Positions 19,494-28,346 of a stretch of DNA of 64,000 nt are shown here, piece after piece (within the stretch, counting starts at the first letter, position 1; every line of letters starts with the position of its first letter). Source of the stretch: Bradyrhizobium manausense. Its GTDB lineage: Bacteria > Pseudomonadota > Alphaproteobacteria > Rhizobiales > Xanthobacteraceae. The notes beneath the pieces were generated by a model. That model made no database searches and was not told the DNA's origin. It saw nothing but the letters and a program-made list of their open reading frames with translations. The DNA lies in contig NZ_JAFCJI010000003.1 in assembly GCF_018131105.1 (NCBI RefSeq), positions 222,323 to 286,322 on the forward strand, written 5' to 3'. The translations under genes were made by a program, and so were the position numbers.

Positions 19494-20261
19494 TCAGCTC
19501 TTCACCAGCACGGGACCCGTGCCCTGCGGACGCTCGTTCTCCATGAGGATGCCGAGGCGCTTGGCGACTTCGGTGTAGGCCTCGAGCAGGCCACCGAGGT
19601 CCCTGCGGAAACGGTCCTTGTCGAGCTTCTCGTTCGACTTGATGTCCCACAGACGGCAGCTGTCCGGCGAGATCTCGTCGGCGACGATAATGCGCATCAT
19701 CTCGTTCTCGAACAGCCGGCCGCACTCCATCTTGAAGTCGACGAGGCGGATGCCGATGCCGAGGAAAAGGCCGGTCAGGAAGTCGTTGACGCGGATGGCG
19801 AGCGCCATGATGTCGTCGATCTCCTGCGGCGTGGCCCAGCCGAAGGCGGTGATGTGCTCTTCCGACACCATGGGGTCGTTGAGCTGGTCGTTCTTGTAAT
19901 AGAATTCGATGATCGAACGGGGCAGCTGGGTGCCTTCCTCGATGCCGAGGCGCTGCGACAGCGAGCCGGCGGCAACGTTCCGCACCACCACTTCGAGCGG
20001 CACGATCTCGACCTCGCGAATCAACTGCTCGCGCATGTTGAGGCGGCGGATGAAGTGGGTCGGCACCCCGATGTCGTTGAGGTGCTGAAACAGGTACTCC
20101 GAGATCCGGTTGTTGAGGACACCCTTGCCCTCGATCACCTGATGCTTTTTGGCATTGAACGCGGTGGCGTCATCCTTGAAGTGCTGGATCAGGGTACCGG
20201 GCTCGGGACCTTCATACAGAACCTTTGCCTTGCCTTCATAAATGCGACGCCGACGGCTCAT
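19494..20261 (-). CDS. purC: Phosphoribosylaminoimidazole-succinocarboxamide synthase
   Basis: SAICAR synthetase, 255 residues, which condenses CAIR with aspartate using ATP. RRRRIYEGKAKVLYEG is the N-terminal ATP-binding loop, and LVDFKMECGR and VADEISPDSCRLWD are the conserved active-site blocks. The start at 20261 follows family practice but lacks a clear Shine-Dalgarno; an ATG at 20291 would add ten residues. It heads the purC-purS pair. Confidence 0.97.
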   Translation of the reverse strand: MSRRRRIYEGKAKVLYEGPEPGTLIQHFKDDATAFNAKKHQVIEGKGVLNNRISEYLFQHLNDIGVPTHFIRRLNMREQLIREVEIVPLEVVVRNVAAGSLSQRLGIEEGTQLPRSIIEFYYKNDQLNDPMVSEEHITAFGWATPQEIDDIMALAIRVNDFLTGLFLGIGIRLVDFKMECGRLFENEMMRIIVADEISPDSCRLWDIKSNEKLDKDRFRRDLGGLLEAYTEVAKRLGILMENERPQGTGPVLVKS

Positions 20262-20581
20262 TGGGATGTACCGTGTTTTGTTGAAATCCATGTATTTGGT
20301 GTGCTCCGGTTACCAGGTTACGACCCACAGCGGAGCTGCCGTGAACGGCTCGGACCCCGTCTGGAACCCAAGGAAACAGAACGGGAACCAAGCCTTCAGG
20401 CAACCTATCCGATTGGCTGTCCCAGCACAATCGATCCGGTCCATCCGACGCTGACTTATACCGCCCTTGCCTGCGGCTTTACGGCTCGTTGTTCGGCCGA
20501 TCATGCCCCTTATCTAGGCATGGGCGGGGGTCCTCGCAACGAGGGCCACCACGTCCAGCGACTGAAGGAATCGGAAGACGC
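20262..20581. other. Divergent intergenic region between purC and the zeta-inhibitor gene
   Basis: About 320 bases between two divergent genes, so it should hold promoters for both. I see no convincing open frame, terminator or riboswitch fold in it. Confidence 0.5.
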
Positions 20582-20905
20582 ATGAGCGAATTCAACAAGC
20601 GCGAAGAAGGCTTTGAGAAGAAGTTTGCCCTCGACGAGGAGCAGAAATTCAGGGCAGAGGCCCGCCGTAACCGGCTGCTGGGGCTGTGGGCGGCCGAAAA
20701 GCTCGGAATCACAGGCGACGCCGCCACCGCCTATGCCAAGGAGGTCGTCGCTGCCGATTTCGAGGAGGCCGGCGACGGCGACGTCCTGCGCAAGGTCATG
20801 ACCGATTTCGCCGCCAAGAACGTGGCTGCCAGCGAGCAGGCGATTCGCGCCAAGATGAGCGAGCTGATCGCGGTCGCGGCCGCCGATGTGAAGGCCGGGA
20901 CGTAA
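20582..20905 (+). CDS. DUF1476 / ATP synthase zeta inhibitor subunit
   Basis: A 107-residue helical protein of the DUF1476 family. The Paracoccus member is the zeta subunit, which inhibits F1-ATPase rotation. The N-terminal MSEFNKREEGFEKKFALDEE segment is the inhibitory region in that family, and LLGLWAAEKLGI follows. A cytoplasmic partner of F1-ATPase is the family expectation; no ATP synthase genes lie in the window. It is divergent from purC. Confidence 0.88.
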   Translation: MSEFNKREEGFEKKFALDEEQKFRAEARRNRLLGLWAAEKLGITGDAATAYAKEVVAADFEEAGDGDVLRKVMTDFAAKNVAASEQAIRAKMSELIAVAAADVKAGT

Positions 20906-20989
20906 GCTTAACAGCGGGCAGCGGAAGCCCTGTCCGCCGCCCGCGCTCCCGGGCTTGCAGCCAGCTCCCGGCAATGCCAAATGGGCGGC

Positions 20990-22432
20990 ATGTCCCAGGA
21001 AAACCGCCAAGATCACATCTCAAACGTCCTCGCCCAACGCTATGCCTCGCCCGCGATGCGCGCGATCTGGAGCGGTGAAGGCAAGGTTCGCCTCGAACGC
21101 GACTACTGGATCGCCGTGCTGAAGGGCCAGCGCGATCTCGGCATCCCGGTGCCCGATGGCGTGATCGAATCGTACGAGCGCGTGAAGGACCAGGTCGACC
21201 TGGATTCCATCATGCGGCGCGAGCGCATCACCCGCCATGACGTCAAGGCGCGGATCGAAGAGTTCTGCGATCTGGCCGGTCACGAGCACCTGCACAAGGG
21301 TATGACCAGCCGCGACCTCACCGAGAACGTGGAGCAGTTGCAGGTCTACCGCGGGCTCCAGCTCATCGAGACCAAGAGCATCGCCGCGCTCATTCGCTTT
21401 GCCAAGCACGCCAAGCAGTTGCGCGACATGCCGTTCACGGCGCGCACGCACAACGTGGCCGCGCAGGTCACGACGCTCGGCAAGCGCATCGCCATGTTCG
21501 GCGAGGAGATGCTGGTGTCGCATCAGAGCCTGGTCAACGTGCTCGACACCTATCCCGCGCGCGGCCTGAAGGGCGCGGTCGGCACAAGGCTCGACCAGAT
21601 CACTCTGTTCAACGGCGATGCCGGCAAGGCACGCGCGCTCGAGCAGCGCATTCTCGTCCATCTCGGCCTGCCCAGGAGTTTTGATGCGGTCGGCCAGGTC
21701 TATCCGCGCAGCCTCGACTTCCGCGCCGTCAGCGTGCTCACCGAGCTCGCCAGCGGCCCCGGCAATTTCGCCAAGACGCTGCGCCTGATGGCGGGCCACG
21801 AGCTTGCCAGCGAAGGCTTTGCCAAGGGCCAGGTCGGCTCGTCCGCGATGCCGCACAAGATGAACAGCCGCTCCTGCGAGCGCATCAACGGCCTGCATGT
21901 CATCTTGAAGGGCTATCTGACGATGGCCGCGGGACTTGCCGGCGATCAGTGGAACGAAGGCGACGTCTCCTGCTCGGTCGTCCGCCGCGTCATGCTGCCC
22001 GATGCCTTCCTTGCCATGGACGGCCTGCTCGAGACCCTGCTCTCCGTGCTCGACCAGATGGAAATCTTCGACGCCGTCGTCGCGACCGAGCTGAACCGCT
22101 ATCTGCCCTTCCTGCTGACCACCACGGTGATGATGGAAGCGGTGAAGAAGGGCTCGGGGCGTGAAGGCGCGCATGAAGCGATCAAGGAGCACGCGGTCGC
22201 GGCCATTCGCGACCTGCGCACCGGCAAGATCGCGCAGAACGACCTGCTCAAGCGTCTCGCCGCCGACCAGCGCCTGGGATTGAGCGAAGCCGAACTTGAG
22301 CGCGTGCTCGATCACGGCCGCGCCAATTCCGGCGATGCCGGGGCTCAGGTCGACTACTTCGCCGAACAGGTCGATGCGCTCGCCAAGGCGAAGCCCGAAG
22401 CGGCCAAGTACACGCCGGGCGCGATACTGTAA
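20990..22432 (+). CDS. purB: Adenylosuccinate lyase
   Basis: Fumarase-superfamily lyase of 480 residues acting twice in purine synthesis (SAICAR to AICAR, adenylosuccinate to AMP). The superfamily signature is in GQVGSSAMPHKMNSRSCER, with FTARTHNVAAQ and GMTSRDLTENVEQ as the other active-site regions. It resembles the longer PurB subgroup rather than the roughly 435-residue alphaproteobacterial type, so a second purB may exist elsewhere. The start at 20990 (MSQEN) follows GGGCGG; an ATG nine bases upstream is also open. It is convergent with the regulator-hydrolase gene. Confidence 0.92.
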   Translation: MSQENRQDHISNVLAQRYASPAMRAIWSGEGKVRLERDYWIAVLKGQRDLGIPVPDGVIESYERVKDQVDLDSIMRRERITRHDVKARIEEFCDLAGHEHLHKGMTSRDLTENVEQLQVYRGLQLIETKSIAALIRFAKHAKQLRDMPFTARTHNVAAQVTTLGKRIAMFGEEMLVSHQSLVNVLDTYPARGLKGAVGTRLDQITLFNGDAGKARALEQRILVHLGLPRSFDAVGQVYPRSLDFRAVSVLTELASGPGNFAKTLRLMAGHELASEGFAKGQVGSSAMPHKMNSRSCERINGLHVILKGYLTMAAGLAGDQWNEGDVSCSVVRRVMLPDAFLAMDGLLETLLSVLDQMEIFDAVVATELNRYLPFLLTTTVMMEAVKKGSGREGAHEAIKEHAVAAIRDLRTGKIAQNDLLKRLAADQRLGLSEAELERVLDHGRANSGDAGAQVDYFAEQVDALAKAKPEAAKYTPGAIL

Positions 22433-22500
22433 GCAAACAGTGAGATGCGAGGAGCGAATGGAAAATTCCATTCGTGCTCGCCACGTGCGCTTGGCGAGGC

Positions 22501-24072
22501 CTAACGCCTCGCACCGGCGCCCTCGCCTCGCCCCGGCAAAGCGTGGGTAAATCGCCTGATCGCCTCCAGCACCGGCTGTTGATCGCCGGCAAAGAACCAG
22601 TGATCGTTGCCATCGAGCTCGACGAACTGCGCGCCCTTGATCCGGCTCGCCACGTCGCGGCCGGCCGCGATGCGCACGGCCTTGTCGTCGCGCCGGTGCA
22701 GCACCAGCGTCGGCACGGCGATTTGCGGCAGCAGGTCTCGCACGTCGGCATCGCGAAACGCTTCCAGCACGGCCGAGATGCCGCCGGGGCTGGACGCCGC
22801 GCGCAACAGCCCGGCCCACCACGCGCGCGCCTGCGGATCGCCCGCAAGGCTCGGCGCGAAAGCTTCGATCCCGACCGGCCCGCCCCATTGCGCGATGAGA
22901 TGCTTGCTCCAGGCATCATACTGGCTGGCGCGCAGCGCATGCGGATAGTCCTCCGCCCAGCAGCCTTTTGCCAATGCGCCGAACAGAATGAGCCCGGCGA
23001 CGCGACCGGGGTCATCGACGGCAAATTTGACGCAGGCCGGCCCGCATTCGGATGCGCCAAACAGCACGACGCGACGCGAACTCGCCGCACGTAGCACGGT
23101 GCCGATATCCTCCGCGGTGACGTCGATGCCAGGTGCTGAGCCGACGCGATCGGACAGCCCGATGCCGCGGCGATCGAACACGATGAGCCGCCCGAGCTTC
23201 ATTAATGATGCCAGGAACGTCCGGCTCGCGGGATGCTCCCAGGCGCGCTCCACATGCGAGACGAAGCCAGGCATGACGAGGATATCGAGCGGACCACTGC
23301 CATAGGTCTGATACGCCAGATGCACGCCCGCGCCCTTGACGTAGCGCGTCGTCGGAATGGCCTGCGGTGCGGCGGCGGGGCTCATCAGCGCCTCGGTCTC
23401 GGCTTCTGGCGCCACACCGAGCTCATCACGCAGCCGCTGCGTCAGCGCGGCGTGATGCCGTTCCGCGGCGCCGCGATCGCCTGATAGCAGCAGGCTGCGG
23501 ATCAGATGCCGGCCATAGACTTCGCTGAGCGGATCGAGCTCGACCAGACGCCCCGCATGCGCGGTCGCGGCAGAATGATCACCCGCGGCATTCTTGTCCT
23601 GCACGAGACGCTCCAGCGCGTGCACGAGCCGTCCCCGCAGCGCCTCGCGGCGAAAGAATGTCCAATCGTCAAACTCAGGCGAGCCTTCCGGCGAGAAGCC
23701 CGCGAGGAAGTCGCCGCGATATGTCTGGCAGGCCACTTCAAACGCACCTCTGTCGCAGGCGCTCTCGAACAGGTGTGCGTCAACCCTCAGTTCAGCAACC
23801 GGCGACCAGCGAACACTGGTGCGGTCGGTCTCGAAAACCGGCTCACCGAGCGCGATCTCGACGCGATGAAGCAGGCGCCGCAAGCGCGCAAGTCCGGTCT
23901 CGCGGTCAGCCTCGGGCCATAGCTGCGTCGCGAGTACGTCCCGCGCGACGGCGCCCTTGGCCTCGGCGAGATAGACCAGCAGAGCGAGCCCCTTGCGCAA
24001 GGCCAGCTTGATTGGGCGGCCGTCGGCATGGATCTCGGGGAACCCGAACGTCCCAAGCGAGAAGGCCGTCAC
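22501..24072 (-). CDS. SARP/BTAD-type regulator fused to an alpha/beta hydrolase
   Basis: A 523-residue two-part protein. Residues about 1-90 form a winged-helix DNA-binding region (FSLGTFGFPEIHADGRPIKL and KGLALLVYLAEAKG), and 95-225 match the bacterial transcriptional activation domain (VDAHLFESACDRG, RLVELDPLSEVYGRHLIRSL). Residues about 245-510 are an alpha/beta hydrolase with nucleophile elbow FGASECGP, acid in LHRRDDKA and His in GNDHWFF. The elbow has Cys where GxSxG has its last Gly. It could sense a small molecule through the hydrolase domain and control transcription. It is divergent from mddA, its most likely target. Confidence 0.82.
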   Translation of the reverse strand: MTAFSLGTFGFPEIHADGRPIKLALRKGLALLVYLAEAKGAVARDVLATQLWPEADRETGLARLRRLLHRVEIALGEPVFETDRTSVRWSPVAELRVDAHLFESACDRGAFEVACQTYRGDFLAGFSPEGSPEFDDWTFFRREALRGRLVHALERLVQDKNAAGDHSAATAHAGRLVELDPLSEVYGRHLIRSLLLSGDRGAAERHHAALTQRLRDELGVAPEAETEALMSPAAAPQAIPTTRYVKGAGVHLAYQTYGSGPLDILVMPGFVSHVERAWEHPASRTFLASLMKLGRLIVFDRRGIGLSDRVGSAPGIDVTAEDIGTVLRAASSRRVVLFGASECGPACVKFAVDDPGRVAGLILFGALAKGCWAEDYPHALRASQYDAWSKHLIAQWGGPVGIEAFAPSLAGDPQARAWWAGLLRAASSPGGISAVLEAFRDADVRDLLPQIAVPTLVLHRRDDKAVRIAAGRDVASRIKGAQFVELDGNDHWFFAGDQQPVLEAIRRFTHALPGRGEGAGARR

Positions 24073-24208
24073 GGATTCGCTCCTGCCCTCGGGGGACGGA
24101 CAGGGGACGGTCGAGCGGTAGCCAAAGGGCCAGATCGAGCCCCTTCGCCGGCGAGCGATTCAGGCTCCTGCATGCGGCACCGCTCTATCAGGCACGATAG
24201 GAAAAACC
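24073..24208. promoter_or_regulatory. Divergent intergenic region between the regulator-hydrolase gene and mddA
   Basis: This 136-base region separates the two divergent transcription units and must carry both promoters. I could not identify a clear operator palindrome or -35/-10 pair by eye. Confidence 0.4.
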
Positions 24209-24946
24209 ATGATCTCACGCCTTCTCATCCTGCTCTATGCCCTCGTGAGCTACGCCCTGTTCACGGTCTCGTTTCTCTATGCGCTCGGTTTCGTCGGCAA
24301 TTATGTCGTACCAAAATCGATCGACGTCGGCAGCCCCGTGAATTGGGGGGAAGCCATCGTCGTCAACCTGCTGCTGATGAGCCTGTTTGCCATCCAGCAC
24401 AGCGTGATGGCGCGTCCCGGCTTCAAACGATGGTCGGCCAAATTCCTTCCCGCGGCCTGCGAGCGCAGCACCTATGTCCTGCTCTCCAGCCTGATCCTCC
24501 TGCTGCTGTTCTGGCAATGGCGTCCGATCCCGACCGTGATCTGGCAGACGGACGGACTTCTGGCCTGGCTGCTGACCTCAGTGCATTGGCTCGGCTGGCT
24601 GATCGCGTTCGCCTCGACCCACATGATCGATCATTTCGACCTGTTCGGCGTGCGCCAGGCTGTCGTCGCGTGGCGCGGGGCCGAGATGCCAGGTCAATCT
24701 TTCAGGACGCCCCTGCTCTACAAGATCGTGCGGCATCCGCTGATGCTCGGCTTCCTGCTCGCATTCTGGGCGACGCCGGTGATGACATCAGGCCATTTGC
24801 TGTTTGCGCTCGCAAACACCGCCTACATCCTGGTCGCGCTGCAATTCGAGGAGCGGGATCTGATCGCCGCATTCGGCACGATCTACCAGGACTACCGCCG
24901 GCGCGTTCCCATGCTTCTGCCTCGTGTTTTCGGAGCGCGGCGATGA
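24209..24946 (+). CDS. mddA: Methanethiol S-methyltransferase (MddA/NnrU-like membrane protein)
   Basis: A 245-residue membrane protein with about six hydrophobic segments and the isoprenylcysteine-methyltransferase-like C-terminal block KIVRHPLMLGFLLAFWATP, followed by FEERDLIAAFGTIYQDYRR. These features match MddA, which methylates methanethiol to dimethyl sulfide with SAM; a Bradyrhizobium enzyme of this type has been characterised (general knowledge). The stop overlaps the start of the next gene by four bases (ATGA), so the two are translationally coupled. NnrU-like proteins are the main alternative. Confidence 0.82.
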   Translation: MISRLLILLYALVSYALFTVSFLYALGFVGNYVVPKSIDVGSPVNWGEAIVVNLLLMSLFAIQHSVMARPGFKRWSAKFLPAACERSTYVLLSSLILLLLFWQWRPIPTVIWQTDGLLAWLLTSVHWLGWLIAFASTHMIDHFDLFGVRQAVVAWRGAEMPGQSFRTPLLYKIVRHPLMLGFLLAFWATPVMTSGHLLFALANTAYILVALQFEERDLIAAFGTIYQDYRRRVPMLLPRVFGARR

Positions 24947-25920
24947 AAGCTGTTCTGTGCAGTTCGTTCACCGGCCCTGCGGACCTGCGCCTCGGTGAGA
25001 TCGACGAGCCCAAGCCTGCCGGCGACGAGATCCTCATCGACGTCCATGCGGCCTCCGTGAGCTTCATGGACCGGTTGCTGGTCTCGGGCCTCTACCAGAT
25101 GCGGCCACCTCTGCCCTTCGTGCCCGGCACGGAAGCCTCCGGTGTCGTCGTCGCGGTTGGCGACAAAGTCACAAAATTCAGCCCTGGCGATCGCGTCGCG
25201 TGCAGCAGCTGGACCGGTGGCTACGCCGAACGGATGATCGCCAAGGAATCCAAGAGCGTGCGTCTGCCTGACGGCGTCGCGTTCGAGACGGCTGCGACGG
25301 TGCTGCACGTCTACGGCACGGCCGATTATGCGCTGGTCGAGCGCGCACGGGCGCAACGCGGTGAGACCGTGTTCATCACAGGTGCCGCCGGCGGAGTCGG
25401 GCTTGCTGCCGTCGACCTCGGCCGCCATCTGGGCCTGCGCGTCATCGCCGGTGTCGGCTCCGACGACAAGGCCGCGCTGGTGCGCAGCTATGGCGCCGGC
25501 GAGGTCATCAACTATCGCAGCGGGGATCTGCGCGAGCGGATCAAGTCGGTCACATCAGGCCAGGGCATCGATATCGGATTCGACAATATCGGCGGCGCGA
25601 TCTTCGAACAGATGGCCCGGCTGATGGCATGGGGTGGACGGCTGATGCCGATCGGCTTCACCGGCGGCGCGATTCCATCGATCCCGATGAACCTGCCGCT
25701 GCTCAAGAATTATTCCATCCTCGGTGTCTTCGTCGGCGCCTGGGCGGAACGGTTTTCCGACGAGGCCGCGCGCATGAACGACACGCTGATGCAATTGCTG
25801 GCTGACGGAAAAATTCGCCCGCACATCGATCGCATCCTGCCTTTGGAGGCTGCCGCTGACGCCATGCGCGCCGTCGCCAATCGCACCGTTCAGGGAAGAA
25901 TTGTGCTCAAGATCAGATAG
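24943..25920 (+). CDS. NADPH:quinone oxidoreductase-like MDR-superfamily protein
   Basis: A 325-residue zinc-independent medium-chain dehydrogenase/reductase of the quinone oxidoreductase (QOR) type. It has the N-terminal GroES-like domain with PFVPGTEASGVVVAVG, then a Rossmann domain with TGAAGGVGLAAVDLG for NADPH binding. Zinc-ligand cysteines are absent. It overlaps the mddA stop by four bases, so it works in the same operon; its substrate (quinone, enoyl or sulfur compound) is unknown. The intergenic repeat at 25938 follows. Confidence 0.88.
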   Translation: MKAVLCSSFTGPADLRLGEIDEPKPAGDEILIDVHAASVSFMDRLLVSGLYQMRPPLPFVPGTEASGVVVAVGDKVTKFSPGDRVACSSWTGGYAERMIAKESKSVRLPDGVAFETAATVLHVYGTADYALVERARAQRGETVFITGAAGGVGLAAVDLGRHLGLRVIAGVGSDDKAALVRSYGAGEVINYRSGDLRERIKSVTSGQGIDIGFDNIGGAIFEQMARLMAWGGRLMPIGFTGGAIPSIPMNLPLLKNYSILGVFVGAWAERFSDEAARMNDTLMQLLADGKIRPHIDRILPLEAAADAMRAVANRTVQGRIVLKIR

Positions 25921-25937
25921 AGTAACCGCAAAAGGTC

Positions 25938-26017
25938 GTCATGCCCGGGCTTGTCCCGGGCATCCACGTTCTTCCGCGTGCAAGGCGTGGATGGCCGGGA
26001 CGAGCCCGGCCATGACG
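25938..26017. repeat. Intergenic inverted repeat, gtcatg-cccgggcttgtcccgg family, copy 2
   Basis: Same family as 11585-11675: arms gtcatgcccgggcttgtccc and a near-complement ending gcccggccatgac around a centre with ccacgttcttccgcgtg. It fills the gap after the quinone reductase gene. Confidence 0.85.
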
Positions 26018-26043
26018 CCGTGGAAACTTCTGGAAGGTAACCG

Positions 26044-26793
26044 TTGACCGAGATCATCATCGACAAGCGCTATTGCGGCCCACCGAACTCCGGCAATGGC
26101 GGCTATGTCTGCGGCCGGCTGGCGCAACACATTCCCGGCGGCGCCGAGGTGACGCTGCGCGCACCGCCGCCCCTGGACACGTCGCTCGATGTAGCAGCCA
26201 CAGACGACGGCAGGTGGGAGCTTCGCGACGGCGCCAAGGTCGTCGCGACGGGGCACGCCGCGAGTATCGAGCTCGTGCGCCTGGAAACTGCCAGCTTCGC
26301 GGAAGCATCCGCCGCCGAATTGCTGACGCCCATCAAGCCGCACGAGCATCCGCTGCCGACCTGCTTCGTCTGCGGCCCCGCGAGAGCTGAGGGCGACGGC
26401 CTGCGCATCTTCGTCGGACCGCTCGGACGGCATGCGCACACGCCCGTTCTCGCAGCGAGCTGGACACCGAATCAGAGCCTGACAGCCGAGGATGGTTTGA
26501 TCGCTTCCGAATTTTTATGGTCGGCACTCGACTGCCCCACCGGCTTCGCCTGCAATTGCAACCCGCAAAGCAGCGTCGTCGATCGCACACCGCTCCTGCT
26601 GGGCCGAATGTCCGCACGCATCGAGTCCCGCCCGCGCCCCGGAGATCGCTGCGTCATCACCGCCTGGCCCACCGGCCGCGACGGCCGCAAGCGCATGGCC
26701 GAAGCCGCCCTGCATGATGAGGGCGGGAAGTTGCTGGCCGTGGCGAAGACGACATGGATTGCAGTCGAGCGCGACGTGCAGCTCGGACGATGA
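26044..26793 (+). CDS. Hypothetical hotdog-fold protein
   Basis: A 249-residue protein of uncertain family. The two halves look like hotdog domains: residues 10-100 contain GPPNSGNGGYVCGRLAQHI followed by beta-rich sequence, and the second half starts after a TCFVCGPAR CxxC pair and ends with KLLAVAKTTWIAVER. No catalytic residues can be assigned with confidence. The TTG start at 26044 has GGAAGG six bases upstream; no ATG fits. A fatty-acyl thioesterase-like role is inference only. It is convergent with the TrmJ-like gene. Confidence 0.7.
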   Translation: MTEIIIDKRYCGPPNSGNGGYVCGRLAQHIPGGAEVTLRAPPPLDTSLDVAATDDGRWELRDGAKVVATGHAASIELVRLETASFAEASAAELLTPIKPHEHPLPTCFVCGPARAEGDGLRIFVGPLGRHAHTPVLAASWTPNQSLTAEDGLIASEFLWSALDCPTGFACNCNPQSSVVDRTPLLLGRMSARIESRPRPGDRCVITAWPTGRDGRKRMAEAALHDEGGKLLAVAKTTWIAVERDVQLGR

Positions 26794-26809
26794 GTGACGG
26801 TCTCGTAGT

Positions 26810-28009
26810 CTACGCGCCCTGCTCCACCATCCCCTGCAGCCGCACCAGTTCGGTCTCGATATCGCGCTCCACATCTACGGCCCGGATCTCCAGCACGCGA
26901 TAATCGCGCGCCTCCAACCACGATCGCCGCGACGCGCGATCGGCGGCGATGGTCTCGCCCTCGCCCGGATTCACCAGCTCGATTGCGATCCGGTGCGGGA
27001 ACGAGACGAAGTCCGGGATGTGGCGGCCGACCGGGGTCTGGCGCTTGAACCCACCTGCGAAACGGCGGTCGCGCGTCAGCGCCTGCCAGAGCAGACGCTC
27101 GGCGTCGGTCGGGTTGCGGCGCAGCAGGCGCGCCAGGCCGCGTACGGTCGAGCCGCTGTCGGGCACGCCGCCACCCTGTCCGTGCTCGGCGAGCAGCGCG
27201 CGCAAGCGCGTGGCCTGCTCGCCGTCGAGCACGCCGCCCTTGGCCGGGCCCTTGCGCCCTTCGGCGATCGCCATCACCACGCCGTGGAGCGTGTGCATGT
27301 CCTGCTTGGTCGGCTCCATGCGGCTGAAAATGTTGCGCAGGTTGACCAGCATGGTGTCGCGCTTCTCTGCGGGCCGCAGGAATTCGACCCGGTCGAGCTC
27401 GCGGATGAGGTTGTCGAAGAAGGCCTGCATCTGGTGCTGCGAGGCCCGCTCGGAACGCTCGGGCATGCCGTGCGGCAGCGCGCCTGAAGTGGCCCGCTTG
27501 AACCATTCATAGCCGACCAGCAGCACGGCCTGGGCGAGGTTGAGCGAGGCGAAGCCCGGATTGACCGGGAAGGTGATGATGCGGTTGGAGAGCCCGACCT
27601 CCTCATTGGTGAGCCCCCAGCGCTCGCGCCCGAACAGGATGCCGGCCTTGCCACCCGTGGCGATGTGCCCGGAAATCTCGGCTGCGGCCGCCTCCGGCCC
27701 GACCACCGGCTTGGCCTGGTCGTGGGGACGGGCGGTGGTGGCGAACAGCAGGTCGAGATCGGCGACCGCCTGCTCCACCGTGTCGAACAGCTCGACCTTC
27801 TCCAGAATGTGGTCGGCGCCAGCGGCGGCCCGCTGTGCCGCGATGTTGGGCCAGCCGTCGCGCGGGTTGACGATGCGCAAGGCGCCAAGGGCAAAATTGC
27901 CCATGGCGCGCGCGGCCATGCCGATGTTTTCGCCGAGCTGCGGCTCGACCAGGATCACGATAGGACCGTCGAGCGCGTGCCCTGCCTTGGTCTTGTCAGT
28001 CCCCGACAT
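26810..28009 (-). CDS. TrmJ-type tRNA 2'-O-methyltransferase fused to a DUF559 domain
   Basis: A 399-residue fusion. Residues about 15-165 are a SPOUT RNA methyltransferase of the TrmJ type, which 2'-O-methylates position 32 of tRNAs; VEPQLGENIGMAARAMGNF, ILFGRERWGLTNEEV and NPGFASLNLAQAVLL are its motifs including the SAM knot. Residues about 285-395 match DUF559, a Vsr/restriction-endonuclease-like fold (NPTDAERLLWQAL, KRQTPVGRHIPDF). In the second part the usual E-DG-H block is replaced by ELVNPGEGE, so nuclease activity is doubtful. The start at 28009 gives MSGTDKTK. It is divergent from icd. Confidence 0.88.
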   Translation of the reverse strand: MSGTDKTKAGHALDGPIVILVEPQLGENIGMAARAMGNFALGALRIVNPRDGWPNIAAQRAAAGADHILEKVELFDTVEQAVADLDLLFATTARPHDQAKPVVGPEAAAAEISGHIATGGKAGILFGRERWGLTNEEVGLSNRIITFPVNPGFASLNLAQAVLLVGYEWFKRATSGALPHGMPERSERASQHQMQAFFDNLIRELDRVEFLRPAEKRDTMLVNLRNIFSRMEPTKQDMHTLHGVVMAIAEGRKGPAKGGVLDGEQATRLRALLAEHGQGGGVPDSGSTVRGLARLLRRNPTDAERLLWQALTRDRRFAGGFKRQTPVGRHIPDFVSFPHRIAIELVNPGEGETIAADRASRRSWLEARDYRVLEIRAVDVERDIETELVRLQGMVEQGA

Positions 28010-28346
28010 CTCGTTTCGCTTTCACACCGGTTCTCAAGGCCTTGCCAGGGCACTCTTCAGAAATTGATTCAAAGCGGCCGCTGGCCAGCCGCTTTCATCG
28101 CCTGTCGTTTGCCTGTCCTGACAGAATTCTCAAGGGGAAATAACGGGTTGGAATCGACTTTTGAATCTCTTCAGAAGGTCGAGGCCCGCCCTGCCGCAGC
28201 GCCGCACCCCGCCCCCCATCCGTGGAAGCTGGATGAGCTAAAAGTGCATAATCACTTGGCTTTCGCCCGCTGCTATCAGGTGCTAAGAGGCGGCGGATAT
28301 TCAAATTGGCGCCGGCGGCGCCGTTCCCAAGAAGGCTCCTCCGATC
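28010..28346. other. Divergent intergenic region between the TrmJ-like gene and icd
   Basis: About 337 bases expected to hold both promoters. It contains an inverted repeat (aaagcggc / gccgcttt, around 28074-28098). I see no open frame supported by a Shine-Dalgarno and no recognisable riboswitch. Confidence 0.45.

Noticed and set aside
20981..22888. A very long minus-strand open frame (over 600 codons) opposite purB
   Set aside because: It lies exactly over purB, has low-complexity His/Asp/Arg-rich composition typical of antisense frames in GC-rich DNA, and shows no family features.
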